A stretch of DNA of 64,000 nucleotides from Trebonia sp963773105 (GTDB lineage Bacteria; Actinomycetota; Actinomycetes; Streptosporangiales; Streptosporangiaceae): contig CAVZAA010000003.1 of assembly GCA_963773105.1 (NCBI GenBank), forward strand, positions 1 through 64,000, in the 5' to 3' direction. Below the pieces are notes generated by a model that worked only from the letters and a program-made list of their open reading frames with translations, did no database searches and was not told the origin of the DNA. The stretch's first letter is position 1; each line of letters starts with the position of its first letter. Positions 54,560 to 63,530 of the stretch are shown one piece after another. The position numbers and the translations under genes were made by a program.

Positions 54560-55366
54560 ATGACGGGACGTGGAAGGCGGGCCGGATGGGCGGCGGCGGC
54601 CGCGGGTCTGCTGATCGCCGCGGCCGCCGGCTGCGGCTCCGGAGGCTATGGAAACTCCGGAAGCTCTGAAGGCTCTGCGATCTCCGGAGGCGCCGCCTTC
54701 TGGGGGGAAGTGTGGGGGCCGGCTGTTGTCAGCGCCGATGGCCGGGTGCTCACCGTCGCCGGCTATTACGCCGGGTGCGGCACCGACTCGACCCTCGTGG
54801 CCAGGCAGAGCCCGGCCCGGGTCGCGTTGCGGGTGCGCGATGTCGTCGTGAGGTCGGTCGCGCCCGGGGCGTGCGCGCAGGGCATACCGCCGCCGCGGCA
54901 GGTCCGGCTGGCCGCCCCGCTGGGGAAACGGAAGCTGGTTGACGGGACCTCCGGCCGGCCGATCCCGCAGTTCAGTGCCCGGCTGCTCCTGTTGCCGAGG
55001 GCACTACCGCGCGGCTACGGGCTGCGGAAGGTCGTCCCGCTGATGACAGTGCTCGGGGGAGATCTGGTCGTCACCGTCACGCTGTATTACTACCCGCAGA
55101 GCGGAGCGGCCGGCGGCCTCGCCATCACGGAGTCCCCGGTTGGGCCGTTCGTGCCGCGGCCCTGGCAATCCCCGCCAGAGCCCTGGCAGCCTCCCGGACA
55201 GCAAGGCCGGTGGACCCTGATTCGCGTGCGGGGGGTCCAGGGATGGGCTGCCCCTGCCGTCATTGCCTGGCAGCAGCGCGGGCTCATCTACTCGGTCACC
55301 TCGGAATCGCCGGTGCCGCCGACCACCGCCCAGCTCATCGTGATCGCGGACAGCGCGCCTGAATGA
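54560..55366 (+). CDS. Uncharacterised lipoprotein
   Basis: 268 aa from ATG 54560 ('MTGRGRRAGWAAAAAGLL'), chosen because the signal peptide then has normal length; the frame is open from 54509. Lipobox 'AAAAGC'. A short Gly/Ser linker follows, then a beta-rich domain with three cysteines ('YYAGCGTDSTL' and 'VAPGACAQG'), and a Pro/Gln-rich stretch near 225-245. No family recognised. Likely exposed on the outer face of the membrane. Confidence 0.65.
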   Translation: MTGRGRRAGWAAAAAGLLIAAAAGCGSGGYGNSGSSEGSAISGGAAFWGEVWGPAVVSADGRVLTVAGYYAGCGTDSTLVARQSPARVALRVRDVVVRSVAPGACAQGIPPPRQVRLAAPLGKRKLVDGTSGRPIPQFSARLLLLPRALPRGYGLRKVVPLMTVLGGDLVVTVTLYYYPQSGAAGGLAITESPVGPFVPRPWQSPPEPWQPPGQQGRWTLIRVRGVQGWAAPAVIAWQQRGLIYSVTSESPVPPTTAQLIVIADSAPE

Positions 55367-55416
55367 CGGGGGTCGGTCCGGATCGGGCGACGGGTGCGCT
55401 GGCGGCTTGAAATAAC

Positions 55417-55464
55417 GGTCCGTTCGACAGGGAAGATTTATCATTAGTATCCCCCGAACGGTCC
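55417..55464. repeat. Palindromic element, GGTCCGTTCG...CGAACGG
   Basis: Arms CCGTTCG (55420-55426) and CGAACGG (55455-55461), with GGG/CCC inner pairing, closely matching the elements at 16230 and 25211 and 51 bp after the lipoprotein stop. Confidence 0.65.
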
Positions 55465-55518
55465 CGTGGCTTCCTCGGCGGCCGTCGGCAACACCGTACG
55501 CTCGAGACCGGCTGCCAC

Positions 55519-55628
55519 CCCGAAGGACTTCACCCCGATCTGCACCACCGAGCTCGGCTACATGGCCTCGGTCAAGTCCGAGTTCGACAAGCGCGGGGTG
55601 AAGATCATGGCGCTTTCTGTCGACCCGA
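55519..55628 (+). pseudogene. 110-bp exact copy of part of the peroxiredoxin gene
   Basis: Identical to 44627-44736 over 110 bp, including codons for 'PKDFTPICTTELGYMASVKS' (active-site segment) through 'MALSVDP'. Flanking bases differ at once on both sides. No start or rest of the gene is present, so it cannot encode a peroxiredoxin. The lack of any mismatch, even at third positions, points to a very recent copy or an assembly chimera. Confidence 0.9.
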
Positions 55629-55686
55629 GCGGGGCCCGGACCGTCGGTCACGCGCAGACTGGCACCGCCCCCGTCAGGCCCTCGCG

Positions 55687-55815
55687 CTTCTTGCTGTTAT
55701 CCCGCCTGCGGGAAGGCCGGCCGAAGATAATGGATCGCTGGGTACACCCGGATGTACACGACGATCCACTATCTCGCCCTGCGGATGGCTTGCGGGCCGC
55801 TTCTTGCTGTTATCC
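55687..55815 (+). repeat. Second pair of CTTCTTGCTGTTATCC motifs
   Basis: Identical 16-mers at 55687-55702 and 55800-55815, followed in both cases by CGC(T/C)GG/CGCC-type GC-rich sequence. Same motif as at 36272 and 36608. Confidence 0.85.
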
Positions 55816-55873
55816 GCTGGCGGCGAGAGGCGAGGACCGGCGGCGGCCGGCAAATGCCAGTATTGCGGGATGA

Positions 55874-56119
55874 ATGCGCATCTTCTCGTGCGTGCTGCCG
55901 CAGTTCGTTGACCGCGGCCTGGGGCACGTCCCGCTGCAGTTTGCGATCCTGGGGGCGATCTTCATCGCCTTCGAGATGCTGGTCGACGGCACGGTCGGCC
56001 CGGCCTCGGGCCGGATCGGTGGCTGGCTGTCGCGACGGCGGCGCGCCCGTCAGGCCCTGGACGCGGGCGCCGGCACGATCATGGTCGCCCTGGCGGGGCG
56101 ACTGGCGCTTGAGCGGTAA
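55874..56119 (+). pseudogene. C-terminal remnant of a LysE-type exporter
   Basis: 81 codons encoding 'VLPQFVDRGLGHVPLQFAILGAIFIAFEMLVDG' and 'GRIGGWLSRRRRARQALDAGAGTIMVALAGRLALE', which match the last third of LysE/RhtB transporters (normally about 205 aa, where 'FLPQFVDP' opens this part). Everything before it is missing; the break falls 58 bp after a CTTCTTGCTGTTATCC repeat. Probably non-functional. Confidence 0.75.
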
Positions 56120-56144
56120 GGTCCCGCCGGAGCCTCAGTGGGCC

Positions 56145-56975
56145 TCAGTCGTCGAAGCCAGTGGAAACGGTGAGTTTCTGCCAGGCGTCGACCTCGGCTC
56201 GCTGGGCGTCGTGGACCTGGCGGAACGTGTTGAGCGCGTCCTGGCCGAGCATCAGCAGGGCGGGCGGATCGGATGATTCGACGACGGTAATGAGGGCCTG
56301 CGCCGCCTTCGCGGGGTCGCCCGGCTGGGTGCCGTGCGCGGTGTCATGCTCCTTGCGGCGCTTGCCCGCGGTGCCGGCGTAGTCGTCGATCACCGCAGGC
56401 GACTGAGCAAGCGAACGGCCGGAGAAGTCGGTGCGGAACGCGCCCGGTTCAACCGCCGTCACGGTGATGCCCAACGGCGCGAGTTCCCTGCGCAGCGACC
56501 CGGACATGCCCTCGAGGGCGGCTTTGGCGGCGGCGTAGTAGCCGGATCCCTCCGGAGTGCGGCGCGCGCCGATCGACGAGATGTTGACGATCGCGCCGCT
56601 GCGCCGGGCGCGCATCCCCGGCAGCACCGCCTTGATCATCGCCACCGGGCCGAAGAAGTTGGTGGCGAACAGCCGCTGGACGTCGGCTTCGTCGCCTTCC
56701 TCGACGGCGGCGCGATAGCCGTAGCCGGCGTTGTTCACCAGCACGTCGACGCCGCCGAAGCGCTCCTCGGCCGCCCGGACGGCGCTGGCGACCTGCGCGC
56801 CGTCGGTGACGTCGAGGGACAGCACGAGGGCGGTGCCCGGGTGCGCGGCGGCGAGGTCCCGAACGGCGGCCGCGTCTCTGGCGGTGACGACGGCGTTGTC
56901 GCCCCGGTCGAGCACCGCCTGGGCGAGGGCACGGCCGAGCCCGGTCGAGCAGCCGGTGATGAGCCAGGTCGACAT
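56145..56975 (-). CDS. Short-chain dehydrogenase/reductase
   Basis: 276-aa classical SDR. Cofactor motif 'TGCSTGLGRALAQ' near the start, 'VLVNNAGYGYR', catalytic Ser in 'IVNISSIGARR' and Y-x3-K in 'YYAAAKAALEG'. 'LSLDVTDGAQV' suggests NADP preference cannot be ruled out or in. Substrate unknown. GAAGGAG upstream sets ATG 56975 over an in-frame start at 56990. Confidence 0.92.
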   Translation of the reverse strand: MSTWLITGCSTGLGRALAQAVLDRGDNAVVTARDAAAVRDLAAAHPGTALVLSLDVTDGAQVASAVRAAEERFGGVDVLVNNAGYGYRAAVEEGDEADVQRLFATNFFGPVAMIKAVLPGMRARRSGAIVNISSIGARRTPEGSGYYAAAKAALEGMSGSLRRELAPLGITVTAVEPGAFRTDFSGRSLAQSPAVIDDYAGTAGKRRKEHDTAHGTQPGDPAKAAQALITVVESSDPPALLMLGQDALNTFRQVHDAQRAEVDAWQKLTVSTGFDD

Positions 56976-57075
56976 CCGTTTCTCCTTCACGTGAGTAGGG
57001 TTCCAGGAAACCAGGCCGGCCGTCGGGGTGGCAGTAACTCAGAAGCCCGGTACTGGCGGGACCCCCTTTCCGCGG

Positions 57076-58302
57076 TCAGACGGTCAAGAGCGCCTGCGTT
57101 GGCGACAGGCGGGCGGCGCGGATGGCGGGCAGCAGCCCGGCCAGGGCGCCGATGACGACGGCCGCGGCCAGGCCGCCGGCCGCGGCCTGGAGCGGGATGA
57201 CGACCGACTCACCGTGACCGCGAGCATAGGCGGCGGTGGCGGCGGCGCCGATGATGACGCCGAGGGCGCCGCCGACCAGGGACAGCAGGATCGCCTCGGC
57301 CAGGAACTGGGCGCGGATCTGGCCGCGGGTGGCGCCGAGCGCCCGCCGCAGCCCGATCTCGGAGCGGCGTTCAAGCACCGAGATGACCATGATGTTGGCG
57401 ACCCCGATGGCGCCGACCAGCAGCGCGACCGCGCCCAGGCCGAGGAACAGGGTGTCGAGCGCGCCCTTGGCGTCGGCCTGGGTGGTGAGCGCGTCCGAGG
57501 GCTGGGAGACGTCGACCTGGTCCGGGTTTTCCGGGTCGGCCTGCACGCCCAGCAAGCCGTCGACGGTGGTGGTCACGGCCTGGTCATTCGGGGTGGTGCG
57601 GACGTAGATCTGTGACGGGCGCCCGTCGAAGCCCAGGTACTTTTCCGCTGCCGGGAAGCCGATCAGGACCGCCGCGTCGATCTCCGGCGCGTAGCCGGCC
57701 GGCTTGAGTATGCCGGTCACGTAGAACCAGCGGCCGCCGACCCAGATCCGCATCCCGGGCTCGATCCGGTTGATGCCAAGCAGTTGGGCGGTGGCGGCGC
57801 CGAGCACCGCGACCGGCTCGCGCGCGGTGGCGGCGTTGAGGAACCGGCCCTGCGCGAGGCTGGTGCCCGCTACCGCGGGGACTCCGAGGGTGGCGGCATC
57901 AACGCTGAGGGCGTTGGTTTCAATCGGGGGGATGCGCGGGGACTTGTAGGCGCTGACGTTGACGGTGCCGGTGTCCTGCACCGCGATGACACCGGGCAGT
58001 CGGGCGATCATGCCCGGCGCCGACGCCGGCAGCTCGGCGGCGCCGCCGGAGACGCTCTGCCCGTTGGCGACGGTCAGCAGGTTGGTGCCGAGCGCCTGGA
58101 TCTCGGCCAGCAGCGCGGCCTGGGAGGAGGCCGCCAGGCCGAGGACGGCGACGATCGCCGCGACTCCGATCGCGATGCCCAGCGCCGACAGCGCGGCGCG
58201 CAGCTTGCGGGTCCGCAGCCCGATGCTGGCCAGACCGGCCAGGTCCCCGGGACGCAGCCGGGCGGCGGACGGGGCGGACGGCTGACCGGATGCGGCGGTC
58301 AT
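57076..58302 (-). CDS. MacB-type ABC transporter permease (FtsX/MacB_PCD)
   Basis: 408 aa. One N-terminal helix ('LRAALSALGIAIGVAAIVAVLGLA'), a large extracytoplasmic domain (about 70-275) and three C-terminal helices ('LFLGLGAVALLVGAIGVANIMVISVLERRSEIGLRRALGATR', the FtsX signature). Works with the next two genes as a tripartite-like exporter of peptides or small molecules in a Gram-positive envelope. ATGA overlap with the ATPase. Confidence 0.9.
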   Translation of the reverse strand: MTAASGQPSAPSAARLRPGDLAGLASIGLRTRKLRAALSALGIAIGVAAIVAVLGLAASSQAALLAEIQALGTNLLTVANGQSVSGGAAELPASAPGMIARLPGVIAVQDTGTVNVSAYKSPRIPPIETNALSVDAATLGVPAVAGTSLAQGRFLNAATAREPVAVLGAATAQLLGINRIEPGMRIWVGGRWFYVTGILKPAGYAPEIDAAVLIGFPAAEKYLGFDGRPSQIYVRTTPNDQAVTTTVDGLLGVQADPENPDQVDVSQPSDALTTQADAKGALDTLFLGLGAVALLVGAIGVANIMVISVLERRSEIGLRRALGATRGQIRAQFLAEAILLSLVGGALGVIIGAAATAAYARGHGESVVIPLQAAAGGLAAAVVIGALAGLLPAIRAARLSPTQALLTV

Positions 58303-59042
58303 GCCGGTCCTTCCTGCGCCACCGGAACGGGGCTGGTGTCGGTGATCACGCGACCGTCGAGCATCTCGATCCGCCGCCGCGTCCGGGCGGCGACCGCGTG
58401 GTCGTGGGTGATGATGATGATGGTGGTCCCGGCGGCGTTCAGCTCTTCAAGCAGGGCCAGGATCGCGTCACCGGTGGCCGAGTCCAGGTTCCCGGTCGGC
58501 TCGTCGGCCAGCACTACCGGCGGCGCGCCCGCTACCGCCCGCGCAATCGCGACCCGCTGCCGCTCACCGCCCGACAGCTGGGGCGGCCGGGCGGCGGCCC
58601 GGTGCAGGAGCCCGACCCGGTCAAGCGCATGCGCCGCCAGCCGCCGCCGCTCGGCCTGCCGGAGGCCGGCGTACAGCAGTCCATCGGCCACGTTGCCGAG
58701 CACGCTCTGGTGCTCGGCCAGGAAGAACTGCTGGAAAACGAACCCGATCCTGACGGCCCGCAGCGCCGCCAGCCCCCGGTCGCTCATCCGCGCCGCGTCC
58801 AGGCCGGTGACCCGCACCGTCCCGCTGGTCGGCTTGTCCAGGGTGCCCATCAGGTGCAGCAGCGTGGACTTGCCCGACCCCGACGGGCCGACGATGGCGG
58901 TCAGCTCCCCGGCCCGCACCGCCAGGCTCACCCCCGCCAGCGCCCGCACCGGCGGCGACCCGGGATAGACCTTGGTCGCCTGGTCCAGTTCCAGCACCGG
59001 AGCCGACGGCGGCAGCCGGCCCGCCTGCGCGCCTGCGGTCAT
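58299..59042 (-). CDS. MacB/LolD-type ABC ATPase
   Basis: 247 aa. Walker A 'GPSGSGKST', Q-loop 'FVFQQFFLAEH', signature 'LSGGERQRVAIA', Walker B 'VVLADEPTGNLD', H-loop 'IITHDHAVA'. Canonical LolD/MacB class. Overlaps both neighbours by ATGA. Confidence 0.94.
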   Translation of the reverse strand: MTAGAQAGRLPPSAPVLELDQATKVYPGSPPVRALAGVSLAVRAGELTAIVGPSGSGKSTLLHLMGTLDKPTSGTVRVTGLDAARMSDRGLAALRAVRIGFVFQQFFLAEHQSVLGNVADGLLYAGLRQAERRRLAAHALDRVGLLHRAAARPPQLSGGERQRVAIARAVAGAPPVVLADEPTGNLDSATGDAILALLEELNAAGTTIIIITHDHAVAARTRRRIEMLDGRVITDTSPVPVAQEGPA

Positions 59043-60193
59043 GTCGCCGGCACCACGACAGACTGCCCAGGGGTGAGCGCCCCGGTCACCTGCACCAGTC
59101 CGTCGGCGTCGTCGAAGATCCCGGGCCGCACCGGCAGGTAGCGCCGCGTGTTCCCCGGACCGACGACCTCCACCACGTACCCGCCGGGAGCCTGCGCGAG
59201 CAGTGCCCCCACCGGCACCGCGAGCACCGGGCCCGGGCTGCTTGCGGTGGTGATGTTCACCGTCACCGGTGCCTGGTCCAGCGTCCCGGCCGCCGCCGGG
59301 TGCGCCAGCGTGACCGTCACCGGGATCGTCGCGTCGGCGGCCGTCCCTGATGCCACCGTGCCCACCGAGGAGATGTTCCCTGACGTGCTGGCACCGTCCG
59401 GCAGCGTGACCGTGACCGAGTCCCCCGCCGCCACCTCAGACTCCTGCGAAGTGCTGAGGGAAATCGTCACCACGTGCCGGTCCGACGTCGCCGTCAGCAC
59501 AGTCCCCGAGGCGGGGCCGCCCAGGCTCCCGGTCACCTGGCTGACCCGGATTTCCTGCGGCTCGAACACCACCTGCCCCAAAGCCAGGCTACCGGGCGGG
59601 CTGGAGACACCCAGGTGCTCCTCAAGCCGCTGCACCGCGTAGGCGGTCTCCAACGAGAAGTAATCCCAGCCAAGCGCCAGGATGTCCGCGCGGTCGGCGT
59701 AGCCGACCCGCACCAGGTCGTGGTTGAGCTGGGTCACGTCCTGGCCGGAGATCCCCTCGTACAGGGCCCGCCAGTCCGGCACGCTGCCGTACAGCAGCAC
59801 CACAGGGGAACCGTTATCGGTCTCGTACAGCACCCGCCCCTGCCTGATCACCTGACCGGCCGACGGCAGCCAGGTCAGCGTCCCGCCGCCCCGCCCGGTC
59901 ACCGGGTAGGAACCGGCGTACCCCAGCGTCGCGGTCACCGGCGTCACTGCCGACAGGTCCTGTCTGGTCACGACCGCCGTGGCCGGCGCGGGCGTCGCCT
60001 GCCCACCGGAGCCGACCGTGGCGGGCGGCGCGAACACCCCCGCCCGCAACCCCGTCACCGCCCCCGCCGCCACCACGACGACCAGGCTCAAGGCGACCCA
60101 GCGGCGGCGGACGCGCGGTCGCCGCGCCCCCACCGCCGCCGGGCCAGGCGCCCGCCGCCCGGTCTCCCGGCCGTTCGAAACCGTCTCGGTCAC
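59039..60193 (-). CDS. HlyD-type adaptor with peptidoglycan-binding-like segment
   Basis: 384 aa. N-terminal helix 'RWVALSLVVVVAAGAVTGL', a lipoyl-like barrel ('LTWLPSAGQVIRQGRVLYETD'), then 'DWRALYEGISGQDVTQLNHDLVRVGYADRADILALGWDYFSLETAYAVQRLEEHLGV', a peptidoglycan-binding domain inserted in the position usually held by the MacA hairpin. C-terminal beta domains are membrane-proximal. This combination is common in actinobacterial MacAB-like operons and would tie the exporter to the wall. GTG start at 60193. Confidence 0.85.
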   Translation of the reverse strand: MTETVSNGRETGRRAPGPAAVGARRPRVRRRWVALSLVVVVAAGAVTGLRAGVFAPPATVGSGGQATPAPATAVVTRQDLSAVTPVTATLGYAGSYPVTGRGGGTLTWLPSAGQVIRQGRVLYETDNGSPVVLLYGSVPDWRALYEGISGQDVTQLNHDLVRVGYADRADILALGWDYFSLETAYAVQRLEEHLGVSSPPGSLALGQVVFEPQEIRVSQVTGSLGGPASGTVLTATSDRHVVTISLSTSQESEVAAGDSVTVTLPDGASTSGNISSVGTVASGTAADATIPVTVTLAHPAAAGTLDQAPVTVNITTASSPGPVLAVPVGALLAQAPGGYVVEVVGPGNTRRYLPVRPGIFDDADGLVQVTGALTPGQSVVVPAT

Positions 60194-60199
60194 GATGGG

Positions 60200-60787
60200 T
60201 CACCCCCACGCCAGCAGCGAGCCCGTGGGCTGCAGGCGCTCGCAGGCGCTGATCGCGGCGGCGACCGGCGGCGCAGGCGGGCGGGAAACCCTGATGTAGT
60301 ACAGGGGGGCTCCGCCCCCGGGCTGGATGGTGGGATCGGGCCAGTTCGGCACCCCGTGGGAGCGCATGCAGCGGGCGAATTTCCGCCCGGCGCTCAGCGC
60401 CTGCTGCACCAGGACCGGGGCGCAGACGTGAGTCTGATAGCACTGTTGAAGCGACGCGGTAGAGAGCAGGTCGCCGGTGCCGGGAAGAACGTGATGGCAG
60501 GCTAGCTCGGCCGCCTCGAGTTGAGCGCTGCTGACCCCGAACTGCTGCGCGGTGCCCTTGGGGAGGCTCCCGCCGCTGCCGGGGTCGGGGAAGTTCGGCA
60601 CCCCGTGGGAGCGCATGCAGTGGGAGTAGCTGACCGCCGGGGAGCTCGCCGCCACTGCTGCGTTCGATGAGCCGGCTGGACCGGTGGCTGACGGGCGGCC
60701 GCCGCAGGCCGCCGCCGACAGGGCCAGGACGGCGACGGCGAGGACGGCGACGGTGCGCGCTGGTGACGGTAGCTGGACTGGCTTCAT
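60200..60787 (-). CDS. Lipoprotein with duplicated CMRSHGVPNxPDP motif
   Basis: 195 aa. Lipobox 'LSAAACGG'. Two copies of 'CMRSHGVPNFPDP'/'CMRSHGVPNWPDP' (about 57-69 and 140-152), each followed by a helix with a cysteine ('LACHHV' and 'ISACERL'), so the protein is an internal duplication with disulfide potential. The family often sits beside MacAB-like operons, suggesting it is an accessory to the exporter. First gene of the unit. Divergent from the response regulator by 86 bp. Confidence 0.8.
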   Translation of the reverse strand: MKPVQLPSPARTVAVLAVAVLALSAAACGGRPSATGPAGSSNAAVAASSPAVSYSHCMRSHGVPNFPDPGSGGSLPKGTAQQFGVSSAQLEAAELACHHVLPGTGDLLSTASLQQCYQTHVCAPVLVQQALSAGRKFARCMRSHGVPNWPDPTIQPGGGAPLYYIRVSRPPAPPVAAAISACERLQPTGSLLAWG

Positions 60788-60873
60788 GCTTGCGGTTTTA
60801 CGCCCAGCCGGATGATGTCAGCGCTACTGCCGATGTTGCACGAATGTCATGCCGGCCGGCGCATGATGGACAG

Positions 60874-61519
60874 ATGCGGGTGCTGGTGGCCGAGGACCAT
60901 GTGACGCTGGCCGACCGGATCGCTCAGGGGCTGCGCCAGGCCGGGATGGCGGTGGACGCGGTGCACGACGGCGCGGCGGCGCTCGCGGCCGCCGCGCAGA
61001 ACTCCTACGACGTGATCGTGCTCGACCGCGACCTGCCGGCCGTGCACGGCGACCGGGTGTGCCGCACCCTGGCCGGCGGCGGCCCGCGGATCCTCATGCT
61101 GACCGCCGCCGCCGGCGTCGACGACCGGGTCGACGGGCTGGAACTGGGCGCGGACGACTATCTCGGCAAGCCTTTCGCGCTGGTCGAGCTCGTCGCCCGG
61201 GTGCGGGCGCTGTCGCGCCGGGCGCCGTCCGCGCCGCCGCTACTGCGCCGCGCAGACCTGGCCATGGACCGGGCCAGGCACCGCGCAAGCCGCGGCGACC
61301 GGCCACTGTCGCTGACCCGCAAGGAGTTCGGGATCCTGGAGATGCTGATGGCCGCCCGACGGCGCGGTGGTCAGCGCGGAGGAACTGCTCGAGCACGTGT
61401 GGGACGCTCATGCCGACCCGTTCAGCAACATCGTGTCGGTGACGATGGCCCGGCTGCGGCGCAAGCTCGGCGACCCGCCGCTGATCGAGACCGTGGTCGG
61501 AAAGGGGTACCGGATGTGA
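60874..61519 (+). pseudogene. OmpR-type response regulator, one frameshift
   Basis: Receiver with 'VLVAEDH', phospho-acceptor D in 'DVIVLDRDLP' and K in 'DDYLGKPF'. The winged helix starts 'LSLTRKEFGILEMLMAA' and then goes out of frame at one extra base near 61354 (GCCGCCCGACGG); the correct continuation is 'DGAVVSAEELLEHVWDAHADPFSNIVSVTMARLRRKLGDPPLIETVVGKGYRM', ending at TGA 61517-61519. Uncorrected, the frame runs straight into the kinase and looks like a 698-aa fusion, which is not real. Likely regulates the adjacent MacAB-like operon. Confidence 0.85.
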
Positions 61520-62763
61520 GCCGCCCGCGGCTGACCGTCCGGGCACGGCTGACCCTGCTGTACACCGTCCTGTTCGCCGCCTGCGGAGCGATCGTGGTGG
61601 CGGTCAGCTACACCCTGGTGGCGCAGCTGGGGACCCCGGCGCAGAGCCAGACGCCGGGGCAGAGCCTGAAGCCCGTTCCCGGCGGCGGGGTGTCGGCCAG
61701 CTTCGCCGCGCAGTGCCGATCCGAGCAACTGAGCGCCCATCCCGACCAGGGCATCCTGACCAAGTGCGCCGCGTACCTGCGGCGGCAGGGCGCATCCCTG
61801 CAGCAGCAGGGCGCGCTCGCCCAGCGCGACCTCACCCTGTCCCACCTGCTGCAGTACTCGCTGATCACGCTGGCCGTGGTCATCGCCCTGGCCGCGATCC
61901 TGGGCTGGATCTTCGCCGGGCGGGCGCTGCGCCCGGTGCACCTGATCACCGCCGCCGCCCGCGCCGCGTCGGAACACGACCTGTCGGCGCGGGTCGCGCC
62001 GACAGGTCCCCGTGACGAGCTCCGCGACCTGGCCGAGACGTTCGACGACATGCTCGGCCGGCTGCAGGCCGTGTTCGAGGGCCAGCAGCGGTTCATCGCC
62101 AACGCCTCCCATGAGCTGCGCACCCCGCTCGCGGTCATGCGCGCCACCGTCGACGTGGTGCTCAGCAACCCTGGCAGCACCCCCGGTGATCTGCGCGGCA
62201 TGGCGGCCGACATCCGCGCGGCGGTCGATCACGCCGAGCACCTCATCGGCGCGCTGCTCATCCTCGCGCGCAACGAGCGCGGGCTATCCGTCCGCGAGCA
62301 GGTCGACCTGGCCACGGCGGCCGAGGACGTCCTCGACTCCGCCGCCGTGGGCGACCAGCGGGTGCACGCCACGCTGGAGCCCGCGATCATCAGCGGTGAT
62401 CCGATGCTGGCCGAACGTCTCATCGCCAACCTGGTCGAGAACGCGGCCAGGTACAACCACCCGGGCGGCGACATCTGGGTCGGCACCGGCGCTACCGCGG
62501 GCAGCAGCTGGCTGAGCGTGGCCAACACCGGCCCGCTAATCAGCCCGGCCGACGTCGACCGCATCTTCCAGCCGTTCCAGCGGCTCAGCGACCGCACCTC
62601 CCACGACGGCTCCGGGCTCGGCCTGGCCATCGTCGCGTCCATCGCGGAGATTCACGGCGGCACGGCCGCCGCCTGCCCCCGCGACGACGGGGGCCTGTCG
62701 GTCACGGTCACCATCCCCTCGGCAGGCGATCGTCTCGGTCGGGTGGCCAGCGGGCGGGAATGA
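61516..62763 (+). CDS. Two-component sensor histidine kinase (OmpR/EnvZ class)
   Basis: 415 aa. Two membrane helices (about 8-32 and 112-138) flank an extracytoplasmic sensor loop that is Gln/Ser-rich. HAMP follows ('AGRALRPVHLITAAARA'), then HisKA 'FIANASHELRTPLAVMRATVDVV' (His), N-box 'LIANLVENAARYN' and G-box 'DGSGLGLAIVASIAEIHGG'. GTG at 61516 overlaps the regulator stop. Partner of the frameshifted regulator. Confidence 0.9.
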   Translation: MSRPRLTVRARLTLLYTVLFAACGAIVVAVSYTLVAQLGTPAQSQTPGQSLKPVPGGGVSASFAAQCRSEQLSAHPDQGILTKCAAYLRRQGASLQQQGALAQRDLTLSHLLQYSLITLAVVIALAAILGWIFAGRALRPVHLITAAARAASEHDLSARVAPTGPRDELRDLAETFDDMLGRLQAVFEGQQRFIANASHELRTPLAVMRATVDVVLSNPGSTPGDLRGMAADIRAAVDHAEHLIGALLILARNERGLSVREQVDLATAAEDVLDSAAVGDQRVHATLEPAIISGDPMLAERLIANLVENAARYNHPGGDIWVGTGATAGSSWLSVANTGPLISPADVDRIFQPFQRLSDRTSHDGSGLGLAIVASIAEIHGGTAAACPRDDGGLSVTVTIPSAGDRLGRVASGRE

Positions 62764-62798
62764 CACTGTTGGCGCCGACGGTGCGCATGTAGTTGACG

Positions 62799-63530
62799 TC
62801 AGCCGGATCTCCGCTCCAGGAACGCGGTCATCCGCTCGTGCTTGTCCTCGCTGTCGAACAGCAGCGCCTGGGCGGTGATGTCGAAGGTCGTGGTGGCCGG
62901 GCGCTGGCTCCGCAGCGCGAGCTTGGTCAGCTCGAGGGCACGCCAGGATCGCTTCGCGATCGTCGCCGCCAGGTCCCTGCCGCTGGCGGTGACGTCGTCG
63001 GCGACCTCGTCCACCAGCCCCGCTCGCAGCGCCTGGTCGGCGTTGAGGCGGGCCCCGGTGTAGAGCATGCGGCGGGTCGCGCCCAGGCCGACGAGCTGGG
63101 CCAAGCGCCAGTTGGCGCCCGCGCCGGCCAGGATGCCGAGCGCCAGCTCGGGCTGCGCGAAGACGGCGCGCTCGGTCGCCAGCCGGAAGTCGCAGGCAAG
63201 CGCGAGCTCGCACCCGCCGCCGAGGGCTGGGCCGTCGACCAGCGCGATCGTGGGCCAGCGATGAGCCTCGAGCCGCTCGAACAGCCCGGCGTTGATGGCG
63301 AGGAGGGCGGCGTCGGCGTCACGGTCGCGGAGTTCGGCGATGTCCGCGCCCGCGGCGAAGATCCCCGGCGTGGTCGAGTGCACGATCAGCACGCAGGGGC
63401 GGCGGCGGGCGTCGTCGAGGGCGGCCGCGAACTCGTCTGCCATAGCCTGGTCGATCGCGTTCCGCTTGCCTGGGCGGTTCAGGCCGATCCAGCGGACATG
63501 GCCCTCCTCGCGTACCTCGATGGTGCTCAT
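62799..63530 (-). CDS. Enoyl-CoA hydratase/isomerase
   Basis: 243-aa crotonase-fold enzyme. 'RNAIDQAMADEF', oxyanion segments 'FAAGADIAEL' and 'DGPALGGGCELALACDFRLA', and catalytic Glu positions in 'FAQPELALGILAGAG'. Hydration of enoyl-CoA in beta-oxidation or phenylacetate-type degradation fits. Start ATG 63530 overlaps the stop of the dehydrogenase; the in-frame stretch up to 63992 is antisense noise. Confidence 0.9.
   Translation of the reverse strand: MSTIEVREEGHVRWIGLNRPGKRNAIDQAMADEFAAALDDARRRPCVLIVHSTTPGIFAAGADIAELRDRDADAALLAINAGLFERLEAHRWPTIALVDGPALGGGCELALACDFRLATERAVFAQPELALGILAGAGANWRLAQLVGLGATRRMLYTGARLNADQALRAGLVDEVADDVTASGRDLAATIAKRSWRALELTKLALRSQRPATTTFDITAQALLFDSEDKHERMTAFLERRSG

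Noticed and set aside
60667..62763. Hybrid regulator-kinase protein of 698 aa
   Set aside because: The regulator's true end 'ETVVGKGYRM' is present in another frame with a proper stop overlapping the kinase start.
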